A stretch of 64,000 bases of DNA from assembly GCA_026393115.1 (NCBI GenBank), contig JAPLAU010000009.1, positions 1 through 64,000 of the forward strand, written 5' to 3'. Shown one piece after another: positions 41,529 to 49,645 of the stretch (its first letter is position 1; every line of letters starts with the position of its first letter). Position numbers and translations under genes: made by a program. The DNA is from Actinomycetota bacterium. GTDB taxonomy: Bacteria > Actinomycetota > Actinomycetes > S36-B12 > CAIYMF01. The notes under the pieces are model-generated. The model made no database searches. It saw nothing but the letters and a program-made list of their open reading frames with translations, and was not told the origin of the DNA.

Positions 41529-41933
41529 TCAGAGAGCACGCATGCGGTTGTTGCGAGGCTGATGCTCGAGTTCAGCAAGGCCCAACTCTTCCATCAGCGG
41601 AGGTAGGTACATTCCGAAGCGGCCGCGCAGACCCTTCTTGAGTCCGTACCAACCGCCGATCGGATTGTCGGGCGAGCGGCCCCACGCTTCAACGGTGCCG
41701 TCTTTGGCTGGCTTCTGTTCGTCGGCCGACCCCAATTCCATCCAGTCGCCGTGCTGACGCAACATCGCGTGGAGATCATCGATGCACCGTGCGTCGTAGA
41801 AGAGAGTCGTCTTTCCGACAGTGCACACGATGGCCGCTGTGCCGTCGCGGTCGGCGCGGTGCATCGTGTATTCCGATGTGCCTGGCGGTGTGGAGAGAAG
41901 CCAGGGATCGGTTTCGGTTCCTGCGCCACTCAT
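41529..41933 (-). CDS. Conserved protein of unknown function
   Basis: A 134-residue soluble protein starting SGAGTETDPWLLSTPPGTSE and containing GKTTLFYDARCIDDLHAMLR and WGRSPDNPIGGWYGLKKGLR. I recognise this as a small actinobacterial family without known role (a DUF), but assign no function. It overlaps the upstream NADH dehydrogenase gene by 4 bp, so the two are one operon. Confidence 0.7.
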   Translation of the reverse strand: MSGAGTETDPWLLSTPPGTSEYTMHRADRDGTAAIVCTVGKTTLFYDARCIDDLHAMLRQHGDWMELGSADEQKPAKDGTVEAWGRSPDNPIGGWYGLKKGLRGRFGMYLPPLMEELGLAELEHQPRNNRMRAL

Positions 41934-43141
41934 GAATCCTCCGTGTCGTTGTCAGGTAGGAAGTGCACTGTGCCTGAACGCAATTCTTCGAACCATTGAT
42001 GCACGGCAGCCTTGCGGTCTTCGCTATCGGGTAACAACATCGCGTGTAGTCCGAGCCACATTGCGAATGCTGGTTCACCGGTGACTTCCGCGTGCGTGGG
42101 TCCCATTTCGACGGCTGCTTGGTTGTAGCGAATCATCACCATCTCGCCGAGGTCAATGTAGTGAAACACTTTTGGCTCATTGCCTTCGCACTGCTCGCGG
42201 ATGTTGTGCGCCGCGTGGATGCCCTGCTGCTTAGCGACTGAACCGAGTTGCGGAAGGGGCGTGCTGCTGTCGATGGACGTGTCGCCGACGCAGTACACGC
42301 GGTCATTTCCGGTGATGCGCAGATCAGGGTCGATGGTGATGCGACCGCCGCGACCGAGTGCCGGCGCAGGAGTGAGTTGCGGCGATGTCGCGCTGATTCC
42401 GCCCGACCACACCACCAGATCGCAGTCGATCGACGTGCCGTCGTCGAGGTCAACGCCGTCTGCGCGTACCTGGGTGACCGAGCGGCCAAAGTGCGCGTGC
42501 ACCCCCGCTTTCGTGAGATCAGTGGCCACTGCCTGCTGACTTTCCGGCCGCATGTTCGCAACGGGAACTTTGCCGCGGTCGACTACATGAACGGCGACTT
42601 TCACGTTGGCGAATTGCGGGTAGGTGCGCGGCAACGCATTGTTGATCACGTCGCCCAATGCGCCCGCGAATTCCACACCGGTAGCGCCGGCACCGATCAC
42701 GACAACGGTGAAGTCGCGATTTGCTTCCACGAGGTGTTGGATGCGGGACTTGATGCGCGTGGCATCGGTCGAGGTGTAGAGCGGAAGTGCGAACTGCTCG
42801 GCACCCGGTACGCCGAAGAAGTTCACGTGTGCGCCGGTAGCGAGCACGAGGTAGTCGGCGGTGAGGGAGGTGCCGTCGGCCAGGGTGGCGACGCGGGCGG
42901 TGAGATCAACTGAGTCGACCTGCGCTGCCACAAGGTTGACGTCGTGCAGGTCGGTGAGTGGGTAGTCGACTACGTCAACGGGAAGTTGGCCAGTAGCCAC
43001 TTGGTAGAGCAGCGGTTGGAATGACTGGATGCCGCGGGTGTCGACGAGAGTGACGCTGCAGCGGTGGTGCGCTGCCATCTTCGCGGCGTACAGTCCGGCG
43101 AATCCGCCGCCAATGACGAGGACATCTGAATGCGTCGGCAT
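41930..43141 (-). CDS. ndh: Type II NADH:quinone oxidoreductase (NDH-2)
   Basis: A 403-residue two-dinucleotide-fold flavoprotein. FAD binding is VLVIGGGFAGLYAAKMA, NADH binding is TVVVIGAGATGVEFAGALGD, and VYCVGDTSIDSSTPLPQLGS is the second FAD motif. FQPLLYQVATGQL is the conserved quinone-site segment of NDH-2. It passes electrons from NADH to the membrane quinone without proton pumping. ATG 43141 was chosen because the fold begins eight residues later; a longer frame would run into the palindrome region. Confidence 0.85.
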   Translation of the reverse strand: MPTHSDVLVIGGGFAGLYAAKMAAHHRCSVTLVDTRGIQSFQPLLYQVATGQLPVDVVDYPLTDLHDVNLVAAQVDSVDLTARVATLADGTSLTADYLVLATGAHVNFFGVPGAEQFALPLYTSTDATRIKSRIQHLVEANRDFTVVVIGAGATGVEFAGALGDVINNALPRTYPQFANVKVAVHVVDRGKVPVANMRPESQQAVATDLTKAGVHAHFGRSVTQVRADGVDLDDGTSIDCDLVVWSGGISATSPQLTPAPALGRGGRITIDPDLRITGNDRVYCVGDTSIDSSTPLPQLGSVAKQQGIHAAHNIREQCEGNEPKVFHYIDLGEMVMIRYNQAAVEMGPTHAEVTGEPAFAMWLGLHAMLLPDSEDRKAAVHQWFEELRSGTVHFLPDNDTEDS

Positions 43142-43173
43142 TCCAGCAGCGTAGGCCTTGCGCCGCCCCAAAC

Positions 43174-43246
43174 TTTCCGCGAGTCCATCAGTTACGCGGG
43201 CTATTCGGCCCTCTTTTGCCGCGTAAGTGATGAACTCGCGCGGAAA
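43174..43246. repeat. Dispersed palindromic element, copy 6
   Basis: About 73 bp. Arms are TTTCCGCGAGTCCATCAG and GTGATGAACTCGCGCGGAAA. Read on the minus strand the core contains AAAAGAGGGCC, which aligns with the AAGAGGGG of copies 4 and 5, so this copy appears inverted. It lies in a co-directional gap. Confidence 0.88.
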
Positions 43247-43320
43247 CGGGAGGCGCGGTTGGGGCGGGCGGGCGGACGGGCGGCTGGGGCGGGCGGGCGG
43301 TTGGGGCGGGCGGACCCGGC
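43247..43320. repeat. G-rich tandem repeats (GGGGCGGGCGGGCGG)
   Basis: GGTTGGGGCGGGCGGGCGG-like units recur three times between palindrome copy 6 and the secreted protein's stop. The several G-runs could fold into a G-quadruplex; this is the most G-biased stretch in the window. Confidence 0.75.
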
Positions 43321-43321
43321 C

Positions 43322-46300
43322 CTAGGTGGTGCTGAGGTCGAGTCCGTCGATCTTGACGATCTTGCCTGTCTTGGAAGTCACGAGGATGCTGACCTTGCCG
43401 GTCTTCTTGCTCGGCAGCACGATGGTGAACAGAGTGCGGGTGCCAGCCTTGCTGCCACCGGCGAGTGACACGGTCTTCTTGAAGGTGCCGACCTGCATGG
43501 TCACTGATCCGCAGTCCTTGCACTTGAGCGCGATGAGTCCGATGCGCTTGACCGACACTGAGGTTTTGGTGGCTAGTGCGGCGCCGTTGGTGGTGGCTTG
43601 AAGTGCGGTCTTGGCAACCCAGCCGCTTGGCGTCGATTTGGTCCACGCGCCCGTGCGCGCGAGCGTTTGGTCATCGAACGGAACAATGGTGCACTTCTCT
43701 GCCGACCACGCGCTCTCGTTTCCACTTAGGTTGCGTGCGCGCGTGGAGAAGCAGTACTTGTAACCCTGCGTTCCGGTGAACGTGGCACTGCGGGCGGTAA
43801 CGCCTGACTTCCACGTCGTGAAACTCGTGGGAAGCGACGCACTCCACAATGCCTTGCGGTAGCGCACGTCGGTGTTCGTGATACTCGTGACACCGCCACT
43901 TGCAGTCCACTTCACGGTGAAGCCCAGGCCACTTTCGAACACCGGAAGGCTCGTGACCCCGACGGTAGGAACGCTGCCGTCGATCACGAGTGATCCGTTG
44001 ACGTAACTGGTCGGGTTGTAGTTGATCGACGTTCCGCCCGCGCAGTGCGTGACGTAGGTGCCCGCGGCATGCGTGCCGGACAGTGCGGTCACGAACCCAG
44101 TGTCGGCTGTCGTGTAGACACCACACGTGGGAGCAACGCTCCAGCCGCCACCAACAGTTGACGGCGACGTGGTGTACCCGATCGTCGGAATGACCGTGGC
44201 CGGGTTGATCGCCGGCGGCGACGCGGCGGTGACTGCGACATCGATCTTGGTGATGACTAGTGATCCGTCGACGTAACTGGTCGGGTTGTAGTTGATCGAC
44301 GTTCCGCCCGCGCAGTGCGTGACGTAGGTGCCGTCAGGCTGTGTTCCGGTGAGGGGTGTGGTGTACACGGTGTCGGCCGAGTTGTACACCGCGCACGTCG
44401 GAGCAACAAGCCAGTCGCCAGCAAGAGTTGTCGGCGACGTGGTGTACCCGATCGTCGGAATTGAAGTGCCAGGCGTGATCGATGTAGGCGAATCTGCCGT
44501 GACCGTAACGTCGGCCGGAGCGATCGTCAGTAAGAACGTTGCGGCGCGAGTTCCGAACAGACTCGTTGAGGTGACCTCAAAACTGTAGTCACCGGCGGTC
44601 GTGGGCGTACCCGAGAGCAGGCCTGAGGAGCTCAGGGTTACTCCGGACGGCAAAGCTCCGGCCGTGACCGCGAACGTGGTGGTGGGTGGCCGGAAAACGG
44701 TGGGGTAGGTCTGGAGGTAAGGCTTCACTTCGAGTTGCAGGCTGTAGGACGAGAGCGTGGTTCCTGCGGTGAGTGGCGAGGTGGTGTAAAAGCCTTGAGG
44801 TTCGAGCTCAAAACCGAGTTGGCCTCGGTGGTTGAAGCCCCAGCACTTCATAGCCTGGGACGCGGTCACCGCGCAGGAGTGGTGGTAGCCGGTGCCCAGC
44901 GACGTGACGCTGCCGGCAGGGGTTTGACTGGTGGCACCGTAGAAATTTCCTCCCCAACAGGTGATCGACGCGTTCAGAAGTCGCGCACAGGCATATCCGC
45001 CTCCCGTTGACACCTCGAGGGCGGGTGATGAAGTGGCGGTGCTGATCACCGAATCGGTGTCGGTTCCCCAGCACACCACCCGGTGGTTGGTGTTCACCGC
45101 GCACGCGAAGGTGTAACCGACGGACACCTGCGTGTAGGTGCCAGCAGGGGGTGTGGCGCGGCCGTCGGTGTTGTCACCCCAACACGCAAGCGCTCCGTCT
45201 GTGTGTACGCCGCAACTGAAGTCGATCGGTGATCCACTATTCCAGTCGCCTCCGGTTGAAACCTGAGTGAACGTTCCCGCGGGAGCTGTCGATTCTCCAC
45301 TCGTGTTACGACCCCAGCAGGTGACCGTGCCGTCGTTGACGACGGCGCATGAGTGGCCCACGCCTGCCGATACCTGAGAGTAGCTACCGGTTGACGGAGG
45401 AGTCGCCTGTCCGAAGTTCGATCCACTGAGACCACCGCCCCAACATGCGAGCGACGCATCAGTCGCGACCGCGCATCCGTGGTAATAGCCCGAGGACGCC
45501 TGCGTGAACGTTCCAGTGGGCGGCGAGGTCTGGCGCGCATTCCCGTTGCCCCAGCAGTCGAGGTTGCGCGCAGTTGTGATGGCACAACTCTGGGCGACGC
45601 CTGAAGTCACTGACAGTGCTGTTGTGGCCGAGTACGTAAACGCGCTAGGCAAGTGAAGAGTGACACCGGCGTTCACGACCGACACATCCACAGTGCCGGC
45701 GGCGTGCGCACCAAGCACACACGTGATGGTCGTCGCGTCGACCACGGTCGGCGAGGTGCACGTGATTGCGCCCACGGCCACCACCGGAGTTCCGGTGAAG
45801 CCGCTACCGCGCACAGTGAGCACGGGGCCACCAGCGAGCGGACCGGTCGTCGGTGTGATCGACGCGATGTTCACCGCCGGGCCGTCGAGTCGCGCGATGT
45901 ACTTGCTCGCCACTGAGTCAAAGGTCGCCATGCTGCCGCCGACCACGGCCTGACCGTTGGGCGTGAGCGCGATTGAGTACACGGGATTGTCGGGGCCGTC
46001 GCCGACGTTGCTGGCGTACGCAGTGTCGAACGTGCCGTCGGCGGCGAGACGCACCACTCGTTGACTCTTCGTGGCGTATGTCTTGAGAATGTCGCCGTCG
46101 GCAACGATTGCGTCGTCGGCTTGAATCGCGAGTGAGAACACGTTGTCGTCGAGAGCTGCGGTCGCGGTGAACGTGGTGTCGAGTACACCGTCAGCGCTGA
46201 GGCGCGCGATGTGTCCGGCCGCCTGCGCTTGAGTGCCGCCGCCGTCGAAGCCGGTGAAGTAGCCGCCTACCACGATGCTGCCGTCGGATTGCTGGCCGAT

Positions 46301-47098
46301 GCTCTTCACCTCATCGCTAAAGCCGGCGCCCTGCGCTGTGGTGAAAGAGGTATCAACAGCGCCGGCAGGTGTGAGGCGCATCAGCGCCGTGGGTGCGATT
46401 GTTCCAAGCAGGATGTTGCCGTTCGCCTGCAACGCGATGTCGTTAATCGCGACGCTGGTCGCTCCGGCGAGTGCGGTGTCAAACGCTTCGTCCACCGACC
46501 CGTCAGTGTTCAGGCGCACCAAGTTGGGACGTGTCACGCCGTTGAGTGCGGTGAAGGTTCCGCCGGCGAGAATCTTGCCGTCGGACTGCTGCGCGAGTGC
46601 GAGAACGTAGCCGTTGAAGCCGGAGTTATCGCCGCCGGCAACTATTCCAGCGTTGAAGGCGGTGTCAGGTGAGCCGTCGGGGTTTAGGCGTGCGAGTCCG
46701 ACTGTGTTCACGTCGTTGATTTTGGTGAAGTCTCCGCCGACCAGTATCTTTCCATCTGCCTGCACCGCCACCCTGGTGACGTTGCCGTTCAATCCTGTTC
46801 CCTGCGCTGTGGTGAACGCCGTGTCGGGACTGCCGTCGGAATTCAGACGCACGATGTGCGGCGCCGCGACGCTGTTGAAGGTCGTGAAAATGCCGCCTGC
46901 GAGTACGCGGCCGTCGGGCTGAGTCGCGACCGTCAACACCCGAGTGCCGCTGCCGGGTCCCGTGCCCATCGCGGTGGAGTACGCGGTATCGAGGAGTCCG
47001 TCATCGAATACCGGCACAGCGTGCGCAGCGCCTGGCACAGCGACTAGCGCCGCCGCGGCGATCGCGATCGAAATGGCAACAGAGGTAATACGGCGCAT
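43322..47098 (-). CDS. Large secreted multi-repeat protein (delta-60 propeller, IPT, RCC1-like, Ig-like, MBG domains)
   Basis: A 1258-residue exported protein. The signal peptide is ITSVAISIAIAAAALVAVPG ending at AHA. About residues 35-430 hold seven delta-60 (DUF5122) repeats (ALAQQSDGKILAGGTFTALN pattern); about 435-510 an IPT/TIG domain; about 515-790 RCC1-like repeats with a GHSCAVVNDGTVTCWGRN pattern; then a putative Ig domain, two MBG-like repeats and a fibronectin-like segment. No LPXTG or terminal membrane helix is seen. It is probably a surface or released adhesin-like protein. The two MBG repeats are nearly identical in DNA (270-bp period). Confidence 0.85.
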   Translation of the reverse strand: MRRITSVAISIAIAAAALVAVPGAAHAVPVFDDGLLDTAYSTAMGTGPGSGTRVLTVATQPDGRVLAGGIFTTFNSVAAPHIVRLNSDGSPDTAFTTAQGTGLNGNVTRVAVQADGKILVGGDFTKINDVNTVGLARLNPDGSPDTAFNAGIVAGGDNSGFNGYVLALAQQSDGKILAGGTFTALNGVTRPNLVRLNTDGSVDEAFDTALAGATSVAINDIALQANGNILLGTIAPTALMRLTPAGAVDTSFTTAQGAGFSDEVKSIGQQSDGSIVVGGYFTGFDGGGTQAQAAGHIARLSADGVLDTTFTATAALDDNVFSLAIQADDAIVADGDILKTYATKSQRVVRLAADGTFDTAYASNVGDGPDNPVYSIALTPNGQAVVGGSMATFDSVASKYIARLDGPAVNIASITPTTGPLAGGPVLTVRGSGFTGTPVVAVGAITCTSPTVVDATTITCVLGAHAAGTVDVSVVNAGVTLHLPSAFTYSATTALSVTSGVAQSCAITTARNLDCWGNGNARQTSPPTGTFTQASSGYYHGCAVATDASLACWGGGLSGSNFGQATPPSTGSYSQVSAGVGHSCAVVNDGTVTCWGRNTSGESTAPAGTFTQVSTGGDWNSGSPIDFSCGVHTDGALACWGDNTDGRATPPAGTYTQVSVGYTFACAVNTNHRVVCWGTDTDSVISTATSSPALEVSTGGGYACARLLNASITCWGGNFYGATSQTPAGSVTSLGTGYHHSCAVTASQAMKCWGFNHRGQLGFELEPQGFYTTSPLTAGTTLSSYSLQLEVKPYLQTYPTVFRPPTTTFAVTAGALPSGVTLSSSGLLSGTPTTAGDYSFEVTSTSLFGTRAATFLLTIAPADVTVTADSPTSITPGTSIPTIGYTTSPTTLAGDWLVAPTCAVYNSADTVYTTPLTGTQPDGTYVTHCAGGTSINYNPTSYVDGSLVITKIDVAVTAASPPAINPATVIPTIGYTTSPSTVGGGWSVAPTCGVYTTADTGFVTALSGTHAAGTYVTHCAGGTSINYNPTSYVNGSLVIDGSVPTVGVTSLPVFESGLGFTVKWTASGGVTSITNTDVRYRKALWSASLPTSFTTWKSGVTARSATFTGTQGYKYCFSTRARNLSGNESAWSAEKCTIVPFDDQTLARTGAWTKSTPSGWVAKTALQATTNGAALATKTSVSVKRIGLIALKCKDCGSVTMQVGTFKKTVSLAGGSKAGTRTLFTIVLPSKKTGKVSILVTSKTGKIVKIDGLDLSTT
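43991..44332. repeat. 270-bp internal repeat in the secreted protein gene
   Basis: The segment from 43991 to 44062 recurs at 44261-44332 with one base difference, within a wider similarity of 90 codons. It encodes the YVTHCAGGTSINYNPTSYV end of each MBG-like domain. The low divergence suggests recent duplication or gene conversion. Confidence 0.85.
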
Positions 47099-47316
47099 TG
47101 AAATCTCACTTCTCGCGCGGCCACCGGAACGTGAACCGAACCGCCATCGTCACCCGCCGTGATCGGGTGACCAAGCGGAAAGACCTTGGTGCGCAATTTT
47201 GGGGTGGTAGCACTACATGAGCGCGCACTCGTGTGGTGGTAACCATTACGGATAGCGTCTTTGCGCTCGCTGAGAGTGACGGCTGTGACCGTAGCGGATG
47301 TCGTTAGCCTTGCGGC

Positions 47317-48066
47317 ATGACTTCCTACGAAGGCCTTTCCGTCGTTATTACCGGTGCGAGTGAAGGTCTCGGCGCGACCCTCGCGCGTGAACTCTCCGCT
47401 CGAGGCGCTCGCCTGACGCTGGGTGCGCGCACGCAACCCGCGCTCGAAGCCGTCGCTTCCGACTGCGCCGACGCCATCGCAGTTCCCACCGACGTCACCT
47501 CACGCACCGACGTGCAGCGGCTTGCCGATCGCGCACTGGCCGAGCGTGGTCGCATTGACGTGTGGGTCAGCAACGCGGGTCAAGGAAACTCACGTCGCGT
47601 CGACGACCTTTCCGATGACGAACTCGACGCAATGCTTAACGTGAACTTGCGGTCGGTGTTGTACGGAATCCAGGCCGCACTTCCGGTAATGCGCGAACAG
47701 AACTCTGGCGTGATCGCGAACGTCTCGTCAGTGCTGAGTCGTTGGCCTCGCGCACATTTCCGAAGCGCGTACAACTTGTCGAAGGCCGCAGTGAACTCGC
47801 TCGGCGAGTCACTGCGCCTGCAACTTGTCGAAGAGGGCTCGCCAATTCGGGTGGTCACCGTGCTGCCCGGGATGGTGAGCACCGACTTCAGCCTCAACGC
47901 ACTCGGCGACGGCGAAGACATGCGCGCCAATCCGATGTCGCAAGACGTCAACGACTGCGTGCGCGTGATTGCCGACGGTTTACTCGATGGCCCGGCCGAT
48001 CTCTACACGCGGCCCGAGAGTTACGAGGTGGTCAGCGCGTACCTCGCGTCACTCGTCGGAAAATAG
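47317..48066 (+). CDS. Short-chain dehydrogenase/reductase of unknown substrate
   Basis: A 249-residue classical SDR with ITGASEGLGATLARELSARG for cofactor binding, the NAG motif in VSNAGQGNSR, Ser in NVSSVLSRWP and the YNLSK Tyr/Lys pair. It resembles sepiapterin/short-chain reductases used on lipids or small carbonyls. It stands alone; a 12-bp inverted repeat follows it. Confidence 0.8.
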   Translation: MTSYEGLSVVITGASEGLGATLARELSARGARLTLGARTQPALEAVASDCADAIAVPTDVTSRTDVQRLADRALAERGRIDVWVSNAGQGNSRRVDDLSDDELDAMLNVNLRSVLYGIQAALPVMREQNSGVIANVSSVLSRWPRAHFRSAYNLSKAAVNSLGESLRLQLVEEGSPIRVVTVLPGMVSTDFSLNALGDGEDMRANPMSQDVNDCVRVIADGLLDGPADLYTRPESYEVVSAYLASLVGK

Positions 48067-48096
48067 GCGCGTGCGCTTTCTTGCGACGATGCAGCC

Positions 48097-48147
48097 CTTT
48101 CTATGAGCGTAGACGGCCCGTTTCGGGCGTTATTTGCTCATAGAAAG
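48097..48147. terminator. Nested inverted repeat, probable bidirectional terminator
   Basis: CTTTCTATGAGC at 48097-48108 pairs exactly with GCTCATAGAAAG at 48136-48147, and the centre has its own GCCCG-TTT-CGGGC hairpin. It lies between the convergent SDR and lipoprotein genes. Confidence 0.65.
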
Positions 48148-48154
48148 CCACTAC

Positions 48155-48652
48155 CTACGAAATCGTGATCGATACCACGCCCGACTCGGCCAACAGCGCA
48201 GTGGTCTTGTCGAACGCACCATCGGAAAGCGGCTTGTCGGCGATGACGGCCTGCAAGTCGCCACTCTGCTGCAGGTAGACCCAGCCACTCGCGCTGCCAT
48301 CGGAAGCCACGGTCATTCCCGAAGCGATCACCTTGGCGTTGCCGTCGGTGGTCTTGATGATCGCCACCTGCTTGCCCGAGAACGACGCGTCGGTGCTCAA
48401 CGACACCCCGATGCGATCGGTGGGCGATGACACAGTTGACGTCACCGAGAACGTGATTCCCTTCACGGTGCCACTCGGCGAAGGCTCAACCGTGGTGGGA
48501 GACGCCGTGGCTGTTGCCGTGGGAGTGGCGCCGCCACCTCCACCGCTGCTGGAACTACCGCCACCACCGCTCGATGACGAGCAACCCGCGAGGGCAAGTG
48601 AACCGGCCGCAAGAACGGCGCAGAGGGATACGGCAGCAGTGAGTCGGCGCAT
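48155..48652 (-). CDS. Small predicted lipoprotein of unknown function
   Basis: A 165-residue exported protein. The signal sequence RRLTAAVSLCAVLAAGSLAL ends in the lipobox LAGC, followed by a Ser/Gly linker (SSSSGGGGSSSSGGGGG). The rest (about 50-165) looks like a small beta-sandwich, with IGVSLSTDASFSGKQVAIIK. No homologue recognised. ATG 48652 is taken as the start; a TTG four codons upstream is possible. Confidence 0.7.
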   Translation of the reverse strand: MRRLTAAVSLCAVLAAGSLALAGCSSSSGGGGSSSSGGGGGATPTATATASPTTVEPSPSGTVKGITFSVTSTVSSPTDRIGVSLSTDASFSGKQVAIIKTTDGNAKVIASGMTVASDGSASGWVYLQQSGDLQAVIADKPLSDGAFDKTTALLAESGVVSITIS

Positions 48653-48715
48653 GGTGGTTTCCAATCGTGGGGTGAGATCAGCCTACGCTCGGGAAAAGTG
48701 AACGTCGTACCTGCG

Positions 48716-49018
48716 TCAGCCAGCTTTCTTCACGAACTGTTCGAGAGCTTCTCGAGCGAGTGCTGACACCGTGGTACCGCGAGCGGCTGCGAGTTCTTCG
48801 GCGCGATCGCGAATTGTTGGCGAGAGTCGAAAGGTCACTTGTGGGGATGTGCCGCGCTTGCCGGTGAGGGAGGGTCGGCCGGCCTTGCGAGGGAATGCGA
48901 CATCGGCTTCATCAAGCGCGGAGTCGTCAGACTCGAACTCCTCCGCCAGCAGCGCAGCCGTTGCTTCGCTGATGATCGAGCCGTCGGGCGCTGTCCAGAC
49001 ACTCTTCTTGCCACTCAT
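48716..49018 (-). CDS. Ribbon-helix-helix type antitoxin
   Basis: A 100-residue protein. The C-terminal third, SPQVTFRLSPTIRDRAEELA then RGTTVSALAREALEQFV, is a ribbon-helix-helix DNA-binding domain; the N-terminal part is acidic, as is usual in toxin-binding regions. Its ATG overlaps the stop of the upstream toxin frame (ATGA), the standard toxin-antitoxin layout. It would repress its own operon. Confidence 0.72.
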   Translation of the reverse strand: MSGKKSVWTAPDGSIISEATAALLAEEFESDDSALDEADVAFPRKAGRPSLTGKRGTSPQVTFRLSPTIRDRAEELAAARGTTVSALAREALEQFVKKAG

Positions 49019-49274
49019 CTCTTTCCCTCCTCGTATAGCGCGCGCCACTTCGGACGCAAGTCCGTGGCATGGATCACCAGCAACCCGCGGTCCGTGCGAA
49101 CCGCCATCACCTCAAGGGCCCTGCCGGAAGCGTCATCTCCGAGAAAGACCAGACGCCTTGCCGTCCCCGTTCTGCAGGAAGGATGGCCTCGGCCACCGGA
49201 TCGTCGAGAACCTGCCGCACCCGAGCTCTCCCAACGCGATGCTTGCGCGCTGACTGAGTGAACTCGACTTGCAC
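49015..49274 (-). pseudogene. Frameshifted toxin gene partner of the antitoxin
   Basis: From GTG 49274 the frame reads VQVEFTQSARKHRVGRARVR, the start of a small toxin family found with RHH antitoxins. Near 49150-49165 the similarity jumps frame: the other frame reads LVFLGDDASGRALEVMAVRT then LLVIHATDLRPKWRALYEEG to a TGA at 49017-49015 that overlaps the antitoxin start. Joining needs one inserted base (a 1-bp deletion here). Together the parts give an ~86-residue toxin of normal size. Either the toxin is dead or there is a sequencing error. Confidence 0.7.
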
Positions 49275-49344
49275 TACCCTATTTTGCACGACAAAAGCGC
49301 GGTGTCTAGTGCCTGTGGATACTGCCACCACATAGGCTTCTGAC

Positions 49345-49584
49345 ATGAGCCAAGTACGCGTTGAGTCCGCTGACTCCTCCTGGACCGTCACCAAGATTGT
49401 GTCGATCGTGGTCGCCATTGTCACTGCCGGATACATGCTGCCGTGGTGCGTCGCTGCCGTGCGCGATGTGCGCCACTGGGGAGTGTTCTGGGTGAACCTG
49501 CTGCTGGGCTGGACCATCATTGGCTGGATCGTGGCACTGGTGATGTCATTGCGTGCGCAGCGCCAGATCGTCACTCGCGTTTGA
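49345..49584 (+). CDS. Small membrane protein of the superinfection-immunity-like family
   Basis: A 79-residue protein with two transmembrane helices (VSIVVAIVTAGYMLPWCVAA and VNLLLGWTIIGWIVALVMSL). The NLLLGWTIIGWIVALV segment matches the family named after phage T4 Imm. Chromosomal members are common and their role is mostly unknown. RBS is weak. It stands divergent from the toxin-antitoxin genes. Confidence 0.7.
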   Translation: MSQVRVESADSSWTVTKIVSIVVAIVTAGYMLPWCVAAVRDVRHWGVFWVNLLLGWTIIGWIVALVMSLRAQRQIVTRV

Positions 49585-49645
49585 CGTTCCCTCGCCTACA
49601 GCAGCGAGGGTTGACACCGGCATCAGCGCGGAGTTGGCTCCACGA

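Noticed and set aside
43247-43320. G-rich repeats as an origin or telomere-like element
   Set aside because: No DnaA boxes, AT-rich unwinding region or replication gene is nearby; it is a low-complexity intergenic repeat.
49345-49584. Superinfection-immunity-like gene taken as a prophage marker
   Set aside because: Chromosomal members of this family are widespread in bacteria, and no other phage gene is near.
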